DNA of 64,000 bases. Origin: Portulaca oleracea. Its lineage: Eukaryota > Streptophyta > Magnoliopsida > Caryophyllales > Portulacaceae. Of the stretch, positions 33,892 to 48,800 are shown one piece after another. Within the stretch, counting starts at the first letter, position 1. The number at the start of each line of letters is the position of its first letter. The notes under the pieces were generated by a model. That model made no database searches and was not told the origin of the DNA. It saw only the letters and a program-made list of their open reading frames with translations. The translations under genes and the position numbers were made by a program. The stretch is from positions 31,325,408 through 31,389,407 of the forward strand of contig CM055888.1 in the NCBI GenBank assembly GCA_029582165.1, in the 5' to 3' direction.

Positions 33892-36800
33892 TTATATTGC
33901 AGAAGATCCAGCAACCCCTGATCGTACACATTTTGCCTCGACTGCAAGTGTTTTAACGGTTCTTCTACATGGATCACCAAATATGGCATTTGAAACTCCA
34001 ACGGTGCATTCCTGCTTCCCTTGGCAGAGCTGACCAGAAACAATATAAAATGGGCATAAGAAACATTGATAGTCAAACTTTGCAGCAGTAAAAGCATAAC
34101 ACAGCCAACGGGTCACCGGAATAGCACAGGATTGCGCTGGGCAAGTGTAATGACATGAAGTTGAATGAAAAGTTCCATATCATGTACTTAGAAGTTGGAA
34201 AGCTGTACTTCTTCAGTCAAACTGAGAATAAGGCTATGGTCAATAAGCTAAGTCGGTCCGGTTGTTCTGCATTTCTCCGTAAAAGGCTCCTCGCATCATA
34301 TATTGTAAAAAATCAAAACTAAAATATTCCATTTCAGAGAGCATACTATAGCTCCGCACCCCTTACTACAGCTCGCTTTTTGTGAGCGCCGAGGGGTAAT
34401 TTGTGACGTGGGTGCTTGGTCCTGCGCATTTGCTAGCACCGGCAGATCTCCATAGTGGCCATGGCCAAATTTAACCCACAAAAAAAATATTATGTTTAAT
34501 ATAACTTGGGTTAAAAATTATTGATTATATATTTACTAAATAAGTGTGATAATGCATTGGTCAACTTAATCCGAAAGCCTAGATCCACCACTGTTTGCTT
34601 GGGTTCCGGTATTTGTGTACTCGCCCTACCAGGCTACCAATTTGGCTTATTATGATCAACAGGGTTGCCCCGAGTTAGAGCTCATTGGATTGCAAGCTTA
34701 GCATGCTATGAAGAAAAAAGGTTTTTCTTTTAGCCCATTTACCTCAGAAACCACTTCCATAGACATTGAAGCATGACAGCTGCCTCTAACGTAGTTCTGG
34801 CAACTGCCCAATGGAGTTCCATAGCTGGCAAATACTATGGAAATAACATGTTCAGGTTCACAATGCAAATGCATTTCTGGTGTTGAATCATTTATCAATA
34901 GCTTCCCACCATCAGTGAACCACCTTGAGAGTGGTGGATAGTCTGATTCAGATATTTGAGCACAAATGGTTCGTGTAGAATGTGTTGTTAAAGCAATCTC
35001 AAATGGGTTTCCCCCAGTCTCCTCAAAGATGACGAGTAAGTTATTTGAAGCCTGCAGCCATGAACGTGGTATGTGGTACCTGCAAATTTGGAAAACATTA
35101 CATCTAGATGAAAGTTCACTGGAAGTAGGCATGAACGTAAAGGATGTAACACACGAAATTTGACATGCACTGAGCTGTCCAAGTTCAACTGTTTCATGCC
35201 ATCTCTAGCAAAAATATGTAGTATTCATACCGTCATATGAATTTCCATCATTGTTAGAACTAAACCAAATTTACCAAAATTTTCATTTATTGCCATTACT
35301 TTCTAAGTGTGAATTTCACGAGACTGTTCCATACATTTGTAATAGTCAAAAGAGACAAATACATCTATCCTTTTAAGATGTATATAACAAAAATGATAGC
35401 AACTTTCAGATGTATTTCAGTATGTGTATGAGGGTTGATTCCCTGTTCTCTTTGACCATTTTTTTTTCTCTAAGAACAAATTCAGTTAAATTCAGTCCAG
35501 CTCAGATAAAATAAGTTCAATTCTTTTCAGAAAAATATAAGTTCGACATTCTAACATACATAAGTTCAGCACAGTGAAGCAAACAAAAGCTCTGCTCGGT
35601 TAATATAAGTTGCAGAAATTTAGGCAAAGAGAACCGGGCTATAATGATATAAGAAGAATGTCTTCACACACACAGTGCCCCTCAGAGGGTTTTAGTCATG
35701 AATAACTCACAGAATATCGCTCCATGTCATTCTCAGGCAAAACATCTCAGTTTGCAAAATTTTCAAACTAGCGGCTACAGGTGTTAAAAATGGAACCTAC
35801 TTCCTTAACCAACCAATCCTACAATAATTATCCAAAGCCTGTAATGAAACCAGATACCCTGGCTGAGCATGAGAATTGGCAGGACAGGGAAAGGATCAAA
35901 TAGACAGTTTTCAGCATTAACTCATTTACAGGAATCAACCGTAATGTGTTCAGGCCCACCCTTTTTATAATTTTGAAGAGCCAATAGATCAGCGAATAGG
36001 AAAAACTAACATCGAACTTCATGAATGTAGACAATAATCAAGGAATTATTTCATTTTAATTGAAAATAAAATGGTCTCCAGCAGCCACTTTTTCAGCTCA
36101 GCTGAAAATGGGCGTGGTAGTCTCCACTATCCTCTAAACTGCTCAACTCCCTTTGTAAATATCCAAAAGCGGCGAGGGTGGAATGAAACAGAGCGGAGCT
36201 CAGCTGAAAAAGAAGAGAAAAAACTCCAGGTTCCACAATGTGCATATATACCTGGGCCTAAAACTTACACATTCAGCAAGTTTGAAGCTGAGCTCAAGCT
36301 TGGCCGGATTGGACCCAGCTGGGCTCAGTGAAGAGTGGCAGGCCGCACGCCATGGGTGGTGGTGGTGTTGGAGGCAACACATTCAAGTTTCAATTTTTCA
36401 ACATCAGTCTGAGTTTTGCCCTAACTATTTAGGAGGGAAAACAGAATATCTACAGATTTCTGTAGAAGCATACCCCTATGCTACTACATTATCCAGTGTT
36501 GTTAGTCATTTTGCATTATTATTTCCAGCAATCAGATTTCTATTTGTAGAACCACAGCACTGTTGAACTAAATGGGGTTCTAAAATTAACCATTGAGAAT
36601 GAGCAATCATATTTCTTCTCTCTTGCTAATCTCGGGTGTCTTTAAGATTTACCAATGAGTCGTGTCTTTAAAACACAAGTATATTGAGTCTTTAAGAGTC
36701 GATCAGGCAAGGGCTCCTCATCCCATCTCTTCCCTCCAGGGTTTGAATCCTTGGGGGAGCGTTCCTTCTTCCCAGTTGAGGAATGTTGTGGTAGGTGTGG

Positions 36801-39800
36801 GCTTCTTTGGGCATTGACATTCCCCACCAACGTCCTTTGTAAGGCTTGTCAGGTTAGTATTCCCTTGAGATAGGGGTCTAATGGGTTGGACTACTTACCT
36901 AAATAAAAACGATTGAAAGATTCAAAGATAGTGACCAAAGAATTTAACTAAAAAAAACAAGAAAAAGAAAAGATCACACACAGTTATGTCCTTGGCATGG
37001 CCACCGACATGGAGTAAAAGAAGAGATTGGCAACTGTACCATAATACCATGGAATTTTCTGTCACTTCTGTTCAAGTATCAAAATATTGAAGGGTTCACT
37101 GCATACCTCACTTGTGTAGGCTTTCCACAATTGGATGTACATTTGTTTGAATTATATGATCCACGATAATCACAGGTCCGGCATCCATCTTCTGGTGCAC
37201 GCAAGGTCCAATATCTTCCTAAATGATGACCATTAACCCAAGCCTCACCTTTACCCATGCTCCCTAAATCAAGAGCAACTGGGTCCAGACCATCAGGTGC
37301 ATCAAAATAAGCCTGGATCATATTAAATGAAAATTATCAGCCACATCAGTGTCAATACTCATGGATAGAATCATCATCATTCAACAGGCATGAAAAAAAG
37401 AAATATACTACGTGCAGTGCATCAAACTTATTGTAACAATGCAGGATTCAGGAATATGTCAAACAATGCAAAGCCGCCTTTCTTTACTATCTGACAAGAG
37501 GTTTACCAGCATCCAATACTAGATAGAATATCTTCTAGAATCACAACCAGCAGTGCACAGCTTTACAAGAAGCAGCAAAAGAGAATTGAATTCAGCATAG
37601 AGATAGACAACATGAATCTTTCCTTCACCGAATAAAAGGAGGTTATAATTTGCAAGGATATGTTATGAAAACCTAGACATAGCAAAACACTGCATCGTTT
37701 TGTGAAGAGAATATTGCCAAGGAACTTTTCATGGCTGGATAGATGCTTCCCCAACATATACAACAAAGTGGTAGGTGTAAATTACATTTATATTAGGAAA
37801 TTTTACCATATTAGGCATAAGAAAGAGGATTAGCACATGATTTGTGTAGTAAACAAAAGGAGTGTTATGAAGTATCAAGACTTTCAAGAGAGTTTCTGAA
37901 TGGACCAAGTGCCTTTAGCCTAGACTTGGAATATTGAAGATATGGAGAAGGGAGACTAAACTAGTGACTACACGTCCAGCAGAGACAGAGAACTTTCCAT
38001 TGTTATAGAGTAAGGGATCCACTCTTAGCACCTTTTCTATTTGCTCTTATAGCCCCTTTTCTATTTGTTCATTGTCCATATTATTTGCTAATGATCTGGA
38101 TGATGAGATCAAGGAATAAGCATCAAATGTCAAATCAAAGGGGGGGATATTCTAGACTTGAGTTCAAAAAGGTTATAAGTTGGATAAAATGGAAATGGAG
38201 TCTGTGAAATGCAAGTTTACTAGAACTGGTTAATATAGTTTCCATAGATGGGGAACCCACTACGATGCCTCAGAAGTACTGAAGCCAGAAAAATTTAGAT
38301 CTTCAGAATTCATAATACTAGGTCATAGAGAGATAAATGGCTGGAGACAAATGATGCCATAGATCATTGTATACAAAAGTGGTGACAAATTTAGAATAGT
38401 CCCAGTCGAGTTTGACAAGAAAATTCTACTTATTCTGAAGGAAAAACTGCACACATAGTTGTTAAGCCATCCTGTTATAGTCACAGAGTGTTGCTAATCA
38501 GAAAAGCAATGTTCAAAACATATTGGCATAGGAAATAAGGATAATCATCTGAATGTATAGGCATACAAAGTTGGCGATAAGGAATGACGTCATCTAACAG
38601 AAGCTAAGAATGACATTTATCAAGGAAATTTTAAGTACATTAACAAAATGCACATTTAATTTCCCCCCCCCCCCCCCCCCATTTGGCATGTGCTGTCTTC
38701 CCTGTCACACCTTATTGTGTGTAGCCTAACTTACTTTCCAATTGTGTTTTTAGAAACCTTACTTGTTAACTATTTTTCTAATTTCCTAGGCGTAGAATCT
38801 GAGGGAGCTAGCTTTACTTGAGGTCATCTTGCAAGGAATGACCAAACAAAACCTGCTTAGACCTTTAACAAAAGAAGAGATCAAGAATGATATACTTGGC
38901 ATAGGCAAAAAGAAGAGCCCTAGGCCCACACATGATGGATTTGGGAGTTTTTGTATAAGGCTACATTAGACATTACAGGAAATGATGTATGTGATACAGT
39001 TTGACACAGGTTTGTTGTTGAACCAGGTAAACTCTACCATACTAGTAAGTATTAATGGTCATAAAAGTTACGAACCCTACCGAGGATGTGGATATGAGGC
39101 CAATTGCGAGCGGTAACACTATCAACAAGTGCATCAGAGACCTTCTGTATGACAAATTAGAGCTGGTTTTGCCTTTCTGATGCTTCTTAGGGAGTTTTTG
39201 TTGAGGGGAGATCTATATTATGCAACATCATGATTTGCTGGAACTTGGTGAAAATGTATAAAAGGAAAGGGAATTCCCCCAGATGCAAGATTAAGGTCGA
39301 TCTTAGAAAAGATTATGGCTCAATCAGATGGAAATTTATTACACCTCCTTGGCTTCGGCTTTCCTACTAAGCTAGCCCAACAGGACATGGTTTGCAGATG
39401 AACAGCTGGCTTCTCTGCCAAGTGTAATGGCATGATTCATGGGTTCTTTAGTACCAAGAGAGGACTTGTTGATCTTTCTGACGATAATGGGGAATTTGAA
39501 AAGACTTGAACACAGCCACCAAGCCCACCATGCGTCAATGCTTTAGGCTTCGTCCGGGGGACATAACCTAAAGCTATGTTCCCTTAGTTTTGTTAGATCT
39601 GCTCTTTTTTTGTAGAACTGACTCAAAGAATGTCAAAGGAATTATGGAAGTGTATAGCCATGTCCATTATTTCTCAGAGCTGGAACCAAACCAGAACAAA
39701 TCTCAGATTATTTTGCAGGGTCTCACATTCATCGGAGGAGGGATCTTGCACCCAAGAGGATTGCAGGCTTTCTGAAAGGTGTCCAGCAATTTAAATACCT

Positions 39801-42800
39801 TGAAGTGCCTGAGACAGATACTACCACGGCATATTCTCAAGTAGTTAACAGAATAACAGCTAAAATCAAGGCTTGGTCAGAGCAAAAGCATTCTGGTGCT
39901 GGTAAGTTGCCATTAAGTCAGGTAACCTGGGAATAGTTGTCATGTAAGGACTGGTTTGAGATGGCATAAATCAAAAGCTTATGTAAAAAACAATTAATTA
40001 AAATTTCCTTTGAATCCACTTTACGGATGGCTAGAAAGATCGTCTTTGAACAATCTTTTCAGCTTCATTTACACTAAAATAAAGCAAAATGACTGTAAAG
40101 ATCCTTTCTATAGAATAGTATGCGATGAATGGTTACAAGTTACAACCTAGGGCCCAAACTCAAATGAAGCGAAATCCCACAGAACCCCGTGCCTCATCAG
40201 GACTCTCAGGTCGCAGATTTGAACGTCCACTTCTCTCAAGTTGTCTTTCCACCCATATTTAAGGCACAGCCCGCACCTAAGTTCCTCGAACCTTGTTTTT
40301 CAAAAGATTCACACAAACAGGTGATTGTTGCAGGATCGATAGTTCTAAGAAAACTTTTGAAAAGTTCTCCATGCATTAGCTACAGCATCATTATTGTCAT
40401 GGCAATCTGAGTTATGAAGCTCTCAAAAAAGAAAATCTGAGTTATGAATGTATAAAGTATAGGTTCTGCCATCCCTAATGTCACTGGCATGCATTAGCTG
40501 CAGCCACATTGTTTTGACAAGTAAAAATCAGAGCTGCATATCGTAACCTGTATCCTAAAGGCTATACCATGCAATACAGAAAGAAAAAATGAATAGGATA
40601 AAATTGCAGAGGTTTAATACTTTCCTTTGGTACTGATAACAGCCCCCCTATGAATCAAATCAAGGGGGGGAAAAAAACCACCCCCTTTCAACGTCACAGT
40701 TTAGGAGTAAATTGTAATTATGGTTTCTTTAGTACTGACCATTGGACTGCAAATTGATAATGCAGAAATGTCACCCAAGCAATCACAATTGATCCAACAA
40801 ATGATGCCCAAAACCATTTCTAGTGGAGTATTTACTCACAGTGATTGAGTGAGAATGAAGGGGGAGGTTTTGCTATACAAGATTTGTTACCTTGTACCAG
40901 CTTAGAGGGGATCGAACAGCATCAGCCGTCAAATCTACCCAAGCCACATTTTCGTTGCCATCTATGGTGTATATTTCTTGGAATTCACCTTTAAGCCCAA
41001 CCTAGAGAGAGACAATAACAAGTAAGAAAATTTCTCAAGATCCACTGGAAATCTGCTCAGTTATACGAAAGTGGGATAAAGAAAAAAAGCACACGCATAA
41101 AGCAGTGCCATGATTTCCAGAAAAAGGCAGCCATAGGATACTTAGAGTGTTGCGGACTTCAGTGACCCATTCAAAGAGAAGAAGGATAGACCTAGTCTCA
41201 ATGGATGAATAAATATTTTTAAGTGATGGGCACAAGCTAAGCTCTTAAATGACCCATGTAACATATTTCGCACAGTTTAACTGTCAAATCAAAATATATA
41301 GGTAAGAAACATCCTGAAGATTGTATTAGACATGATCATTGCCAACTTTTCAATAGAAAAGCAGATATATCAATTCAAGGCTGTCAGCCATAGCCCACTA
41401 GATCATGATGGGTCTACAGGAAAAACATATACTAAATGGAAAGCAAATGAAACATCACCACACTCATTTGTCCCGTATTTTAATGAACCAAACAGAAAAG
41501 AAGTCAGATTGTCACAAATTCTGACCCTAAAATATAGTGCCAGCGATCGACAGCTGTATTGTTCAAACAAAGTGGCCACCATCCTGGTAATCAAATTGAA
41601 GATACAAGGACAATTCACATTCTTTTGAGCCCCATTGATAAAGCTTTTCTAATGTAATTCTCATACTTACTGCCCCTGTGGTGTCATATCAATATACGCT
41701 TTGATTACTCATGGAAAGAAATTAAAGAAAAATAACAGATTTACTGCCAAGAAATGGAAATTATTGACAAAGAATTAACCAAACACAATTTTTCAACGAG
41801 CATATTGTGAAATTGCTGAACTCCCAAGCTGGTATCAACAAATAAATATTATTTCTATTTCTCGTCGAGCAAGAAGGCAAACCAAAATTTGCACCGTAGC
41901 CAAATAAACTGACTCATGTCCAAAGGTGAAAATCTATATCAAAAGGGGAAAATAGAAGTGACAAACAACATGTTCATACTTCCTATCAATATGGTTCACA
42001 TGACATGGAAATCTAACATGACACTGAATACAATTCTTTGATTACTGATTTTAAACAAGAACGAAATGTTAAAAATTTACCTGATAGGTCCAGAATGACT
42101 CCGATAGATTCATGTCTCCATTACTAAGTCCTGTAAGCTTGATCTGACCTTTAAATCCACCTCCATCTCTCTCCAAAAATGCGCCATAATTCTGTTATAC
42201 CAAAGTCAGTAAGATAAAGATAAGCAACCAGCAGAGATGTGGTAATGAACTTGGTCAAAATGTATGCTAAACTGGTGCCAATTGAGAAGCACCCCTGAGG
42301 GTGGGAGGTAATGAAATTTAAGACACGGAAGCTGCTAAAACAGCCTAAATGAGGGAGATGACATATAAACCACAAAGAAGAAGGAGAAGGTAAGGATGAA
42401 TCTAACATATCATCCACTGTGCCGACCAAGTGCAGATATTACAAAAACTTTTCCCCGACATCAAGAGTTATCATACCTGCAGGCCAACTGTTAGCGACAA
42501 CAATGCCACATCATTGTATCCTTCCAACAACTGCACAGGCTGCTCCACTCTCACCCAGTGGCCAACTTTACTACCTTTAAAACCCAGTGGACATAATTTT
42601 CAAATGTGTTAGCCGGATCATTTTGAAATAAGTATGTGAAAGCATAACAAAGAAAGGAGTTTCTGAACTGAAGCTTGGAATTTTCCATGACAAGATTATT
42701 TAGGTCCTACTGAATTTCTGGTGGCCAAAAGTAAGTTAAAAAGCACAATTACAAACAAAGCAAAAAGTCTAACCCTGTATTGTTTCAGTGGAGGACTCAA

Positions 42801-45800
42801 CCACACATCCAGGCCAACAGTAAACTAGAAAACTGTACACGCCACCAAACGCGAAGTCTATTAATTGAATTCAAAAAGAGATCATTACAACAGCCAGAGT
42901 CGACTGTGTCTTACCACATTTTGTCTGCTTGATACTATCTATCATGGAAAAGCTGTGACTGTCATTCTGGAACAAAAAGGCCATAATATAAGCTGTGACA
43001 ACCGTTTCTCAACGATTATCAACTGGAAACTGACATTTGTACCTACTGTTGGGAGTGGCCCCAAATTTTCTGTAAAGTAGTGCACCAATTTGAGATTTTC
43101 CATTAGCTAGGTGCATGCTCCAGTGAAGGCATGAAGGTTGAGACTATTGAAAGTTGGTTATATAATGAAAATTATTTTTATTTTGGGCAAGCTTCATCTT
43201 TGCAATATTGAGAGCAAAATATTTATTCTTCCACCTTCTAGTGTTCTAGTTAGGTTCACAGAGCTTCAGAGATGATCGATTGTTCTCAGGGTGATGTCGC
43301 AAAAGATATCTTTGTACTCAATCGTTATTCATAGAGGATTATTAGTGCTTGTTCTTGTCCATAGTTTTTGTTATAAAGGGTTTCTATTCAGTCTCATTTC
43401 GACCGTGTGTGTAGACTTCCCTATGTGCTTATCTTGTGAAAGTTTGCCTCGTATTCTCATAATTTTGCTTCTCTTCCTTTTTTACTTTGCTTTTGTGGGT
43501 ATAGTTTCTATAAACCCTCACGAGACCTTCCTCGTCCACTTGGGCTGCCAAGGGGTTTAAAGGGCTTGTTGCATATGCTAAATGCAACCGTGATTCCTTG
43601 ACTGTCATTCTTTAACCACCCTCATTCACGGCATATAGCATATGGTGTAACCATTGATATATTATGAATGAACTGTATATAACTCCACGCAACATTGATC
43701 CAACCAACAGATAAAATGACCCACCAACAAAATTTTTAAAAAAAGGCGTCTCGCATAAATGAAACAATGCTCTTGCAAGAAAGAGATACATACCCGCATG
43801 CTGGCCATTCACAAATATGTGAACCACATCACGCATGCTCTCAATTATTAGCGCTGGACTAACTCCATTTCTCTTCCAAAATAAGATGTCATCACCGGAA
43901 ATATTTATTCTACATTGCATTTACACATTACGTAGGTATTAGAAAGCCACGTAGAAAGGGATTTGCACAATAAAATACCAATGATAATCTGAGGAGTTTT
44001 CCATAGGCAAGTCAGGTGAAAATAGCAGCTTCCAAACACCATTTGGTGGATAAGATTCTGTTATCAGACTTTCAGAAGTCCATTACGATTGCTGCTGTAC
44101 AAGGTCGCAGTGGCTGCAGGAAGACTTTATAGAAGATATACCTGGTAAAGTACCAAAGATAATCTGAGGAGTCCTTTGTTACATTCAAATGTTCCAAAAT
44201 GCCTTGGATAGTAAAATTGCGATCACTCCATATTCCAACTGGCTCGTCGACAGTCATCCAGCTTTCAGAGATAAAGGATCGCCTATCCTGATGCAAAGAT
44301 TTTTGTAGAACTGACGAGTTTGAAATTAAAGCCAGATCAGAATCTAGTTCTGTGATTGATGTCTGAGCCCCAACCTGCACAAAGAGGAGAACAAACATTG
44401 AGAGCTTCAGATGCATAATTTCTCACTTTGGTTTCACCAGATCCCATTTCCTGCTTCCTAAGTTCAGTGTGAAATATAGTAAGCTCAGATTCACCTTTGT
44501 AATGTTTTCCATGTAAAGGTGGCAATTTCCATGAAGAAAAACAAACTAGTGTGAAAACTCCCATAATCCTCCTGCTATCTATAATGTTCTTAATAACATC
44601 AACAAAGGCAATATAACCTTTCCAACCAAACACAAATTAAAACCACGAAGGATAGCAAGGTCTTTTCTACATTACAATTTTAAGTGTCATTTGAGAGCTC
44701 GAGATGGAGAGACTGAACTTAAAGAAGTTGATGGAAACCATGGAGGTATCTGGGGCGAATACAAAGTTATCCCTGAATTCCTAAAGACAAAGGCTGCTCT
44801 CTATTATATCTCATATCTGAACATATTTAGCAAAACGGAATGTGGATGGTTACAGCTGGGCTGTGGACCCCCTTGGTTCAGTCTTTGGCTGCTTTACTTT
44901 GAGTGCTCTGCAGGCCCACTTTGCATTAACGTTTGACGAAAAAGGATTCTGAATGGAATCCTGGCTTAACAACTTACTTCAGAGAGGTGTTGCAATCTCA
45001 TCATAGGCTGCTATGCATACATATGCAGGATGCGGTAAAGTTATCCTCTTTAATGTGTCTACACCACCTCAACCACACTTTTTATTTTGGGAGGGGAAGG
45101 TGTAGGAAAATCTATTAAAAACCTATCCTCTTATGATAAAGAATCTTTTTCAACTAATTATATTTATCTGGAGAACTAGAGGCTAAAAATTGGCTAGTCA
45201 CCAGAATTCTGCTTGGTCATTCACTCATTCTTAAGCACTGTAGTGGAGCTGACAGCACAATATTCCAAAGTTATTTTGGTGGCTTATAAAAGAAAAATGA
45301 ACGTGAGACTGCACTATGGATTTTGTCCTGCTGAATAGTGATTGACTCTTGACCTTTTTGGAATTTGTCCGAATACCATTCATGAGATGATGAGACCACG
45401 ACGGCATCATATTTGTGCGGTCGTCCCTTTTGCGCATGGCCCACATCCAAATTGGTGTCCAAATAAGCTTTCGACTATTCAGACCAAAAATAAAGGAAAA
45501 GAAATGATGGATTTCACAATCATGGAATCTTATTCATTTGACAACTAGGTCCCTGCTAACAAAGGAAAAGGATAACCAAATTAGAGGGAAAAGCCTTGTC
45601 ATATATTACAGAATTTTATTAAAGATTAGTTCACGATGTTGTAAATTTAAGTCTTCCTTTCCTATTTCGTAGCTTAAGAAGGGCCGAGTGCCTCTCAGAA
45701 TCAAAAAATTATGTGAAGCTGAGAGTTAGTTTCAATGAAAAATTGTAAGCAACCAGAAGAGTCATCATCTCATAGATTAATTAAACAAACAGCTCAGAGA

Positions 45801-48800
45801 ACCAAACCTTGGCAGTGTTGTAAGCCACATTTTTGCAGTCTGGTAGTACACTGACAGACCAAGGAGGCAAAGTATACACACGACCTTGGAATTTCACAGA
45901 AGCTGCATGGTGTTCATCAATATTTGCAAGAAATGCCGAACACCTATCTGCTTGTGATTGACTTGACATCAACTTTCCCTTGTTTCCTTTTTTGTAGTAC
46001 ATGTGAGCCTGAGCCACAAGTAACAATAAATGTTTTCACAAAAATAGGATAGTTATGCACATATTTAGGACTACTATTGCAAGCCATTTGGCTTCATATA
46101 CAAAACATCCCCCTTTAAGGAGCAGTTCAGTCATTAGACCAATGCCCTAGTTCAACTTTAAATAGCTTGATCAAATGGAGACGTTGTTCCACAACAAAGA
46201 CCCTCTTTACCAGGAAGTTGAACACCTCTATTCAGGCAATGCCTAATAAGTGACAAATTAAACCAAAAAATGGTTGGTAGAATTGGCAACTTAAGATTTT
46301 AATCCAAAGTGGTAACCAGGACATGGATCAAAAATACAGTGCCGGTCATGATTTCAATCTTGATTTCTGTCAGTCACGGCATGGAATATCGCCAAAATGC
46401 ACCAATTGCATTCCAGACAGTACTTGTCACAGAGTGAAAACACGGTTTGGCAAACTCCAAACTTTTCCAATGTGGCCATTTCAGTGCGGATTGACCACAT
46501 TTTGAATCCACACCAAAACACCTGTCGCTGCATACTAAGTACAAATGACCACCACCAAATGAGAAGCACAGTGGTATTTGACTCATCTTCCAACATCAAG
46601 AGGTGGGGGGGGGGGGGGGTTGATTCCTGGGAGTGGAAATGATGCAGGATAAGAGTAAAGGATGGATTAAGATATCAATATCTTTCCATATATTTAGATC
46701 TCTTGTATTTTATTAATTATATTTTCATAGGTAATTCTTAGCAATACTTTAGGACTATCAAAATAAGGAGATCTAGCCATATATTAGATATATTTAGTTT
46801 CCTAAGATATTAGGATAATATTAGGTTAGCATTTTATAGTATTAGACATATTCTAGTTTCCTTATTGTGTTAGGTTTCTTAGCTATATAAATCCCTTGTG
46901 TATTAGGGATAAATCAGACTTTGATGATTATTGAATTGAATTGAGTGAATTCCTTTGTGAGAATTCCTTGGTTCTACATCAACTTGGTATCACAGCCCTC
47001 CGATCAAGCTTTCAGAATTTTTTCTTTCCACCTTCAATTTGCTGCTCAGCATCCAAAAAAAAACAAAAACAGATTCGGAAAAAAAAAAAAAAAAAACCCA
47101 GAAACCCTCGCCGCTCTGTTCACCGCCACCGACCCTCCCCCGCTGCTGCCCCTCCCCACCCAGCCACCGCCACACCAACCTCTGCCCCAGACAACCACCG
47201 GCCCACCACCCCTGCTGCCACCACCTCGCTGGAGTCCAGCGGACTGCCGAACTCTTGCGTGGTTGCTGCCGACCCCTGCTGCTTCTGTCCAGCTGCTTAG
47301 CGTGGTCGCTGCTCCTTATTGCTACTTGCTGCCTGGCCGCTGCATTTGACGCTGCCATTCATTCCCAATTTCCGGCCACCACAGTTTGCCTTTCATGAGA
47401 AGGTCCACGTTCGGTGCCGTGTATTGTGAATCAATGTCAGGTTGGTGCTATAACACCATTGTGCCCTTTTTGTGAAAATTCACAACAGACCATGGCCTAT
47501 ATCAAAGGATGTTCTCCATCGTGTTTTCTCTCCTTATAGGGATGTAAACACCATTGCTATATTTCGAACCATGGGTGATTTCTATGCCATAGTTAATTTT
47601 TTCTATGAAAAAGTTGCTCTAAATGCCTTCTGCAAACTTCATGGTTGTCAAATTTATGAGGACTGCTGTGAGTTGGATCTCTATCTGGCTAGTGAATTTT
47701 TCTGTGATTGTAGGCGTTATATTCCTACATATATGTGGGAATATACACCGCCTCAAGGCCCTTTGATTCCTTGGCGGTATCACTCTGAAGATGGTAAGTT
47801 TTCATCTTCAAGTTCTCAATGAAACGAATGGGTTCCTTTACGAGCAAGGCTCATACAGTCTATGATAGCAAAGTTAAGGAAACCAAAGATGATATTCGTC
47901 ACCAAAAATCTGTCCAAAGGAAGGTTAAAGTAGCAATGGAAATGCACTATCAGGTTGGTGACTCTTGTTCACATGTGGATGTGCCAAGCAATGTTGAACG
48001 AGACATCACAGATGAAAAGGAAGCTTTTATGGAAACTAACGAGGAGCTTGCCCTAGCAAAAGACCCTCGTGACCTGGAGAGCAATATTGTCCGTCATCAG
48101 GAAGTTGGTGATTGTCACCTAGACAAAGGTGAAGAGCAGTCTGAGGGAATCATCACTTCAGTTAACATTGTTGAAGTTATTATGGAAGCTGCTGTAGAGG
48201 ATGATATTCCAGGCCAAGAAACAGTACAAGTGCACAAAGACTTAGAGTTGACTGAGAACAACTCCTCTAACCTTCTTTGTGCATATCAGTTGGCTAGACT
48301 AAACTTCAACATGGACCAAGGAGTCACTATAGCTGCTCGAAGTTTTATTCCTGGCTATTATTTTGAGAAAGAAACCCTACATCCACTGTTTGCATGGTGT
48401 CTACTGCTGGAGAAGATCTTAAGCAAGAAGTTTCAGCATATGGGGAAGGCCATCAGGTCCCTTTTACCGGGGTCACTTCCAATCTCTTTGCATTTCAAAA
48501 CTTGAGGTCTTTTGTATTTTATTAATTATATTTTCATAGGTAATTCTTAGCAATATTTTAGGACTATCAAAATAAAGAGATCTAGCCATATGTTAGAGAT
48601 ATTTAGTTTCCTAAGATATTAGGATAATATTAGGTTAGCATTTTATAGTATTTGACATATTCTAGTTTCCTTATTGTGTTAGGTTTCTTAGCTATATAAA
48701 TCCCTTGTGTATTAGGGATAAGTCAGACTTTGATGATTATTGAATTGAATTGAGTGAATTCCTTTGTGAGAATTCCTTGGTTCTACATCAGGAAATCAAA

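Larger units (their letters stand above)
46640..48790 (+). mobile_element. Small LTR element carrying a PTB-like RRM ORF
   Basis: This sits in intron 10 of the beta-galactosidase gene, in the opposite orientation, flanked by an exact GGAAA duplication (46635-46639, 48791-48795). Termini are TGATG and CATCA. LTRs are 46640-46981 and 48508-48790; the 3' one lacks its first roughly 60 bases. A tRNA-Met-type primer site follows the 5' LTR. The 1.5-kb interior codes for two short readings, one an RNA-recognition motif. There is no polymerase, integrase or protease, so it is non-autonomous. Confidence 0.82.

Noticed and set aside
46941..47398. Proline/threonine-rich readings in three frames
   Set aside because: Leader of the RRM element; low-complexity open frames on both strands with no domain.
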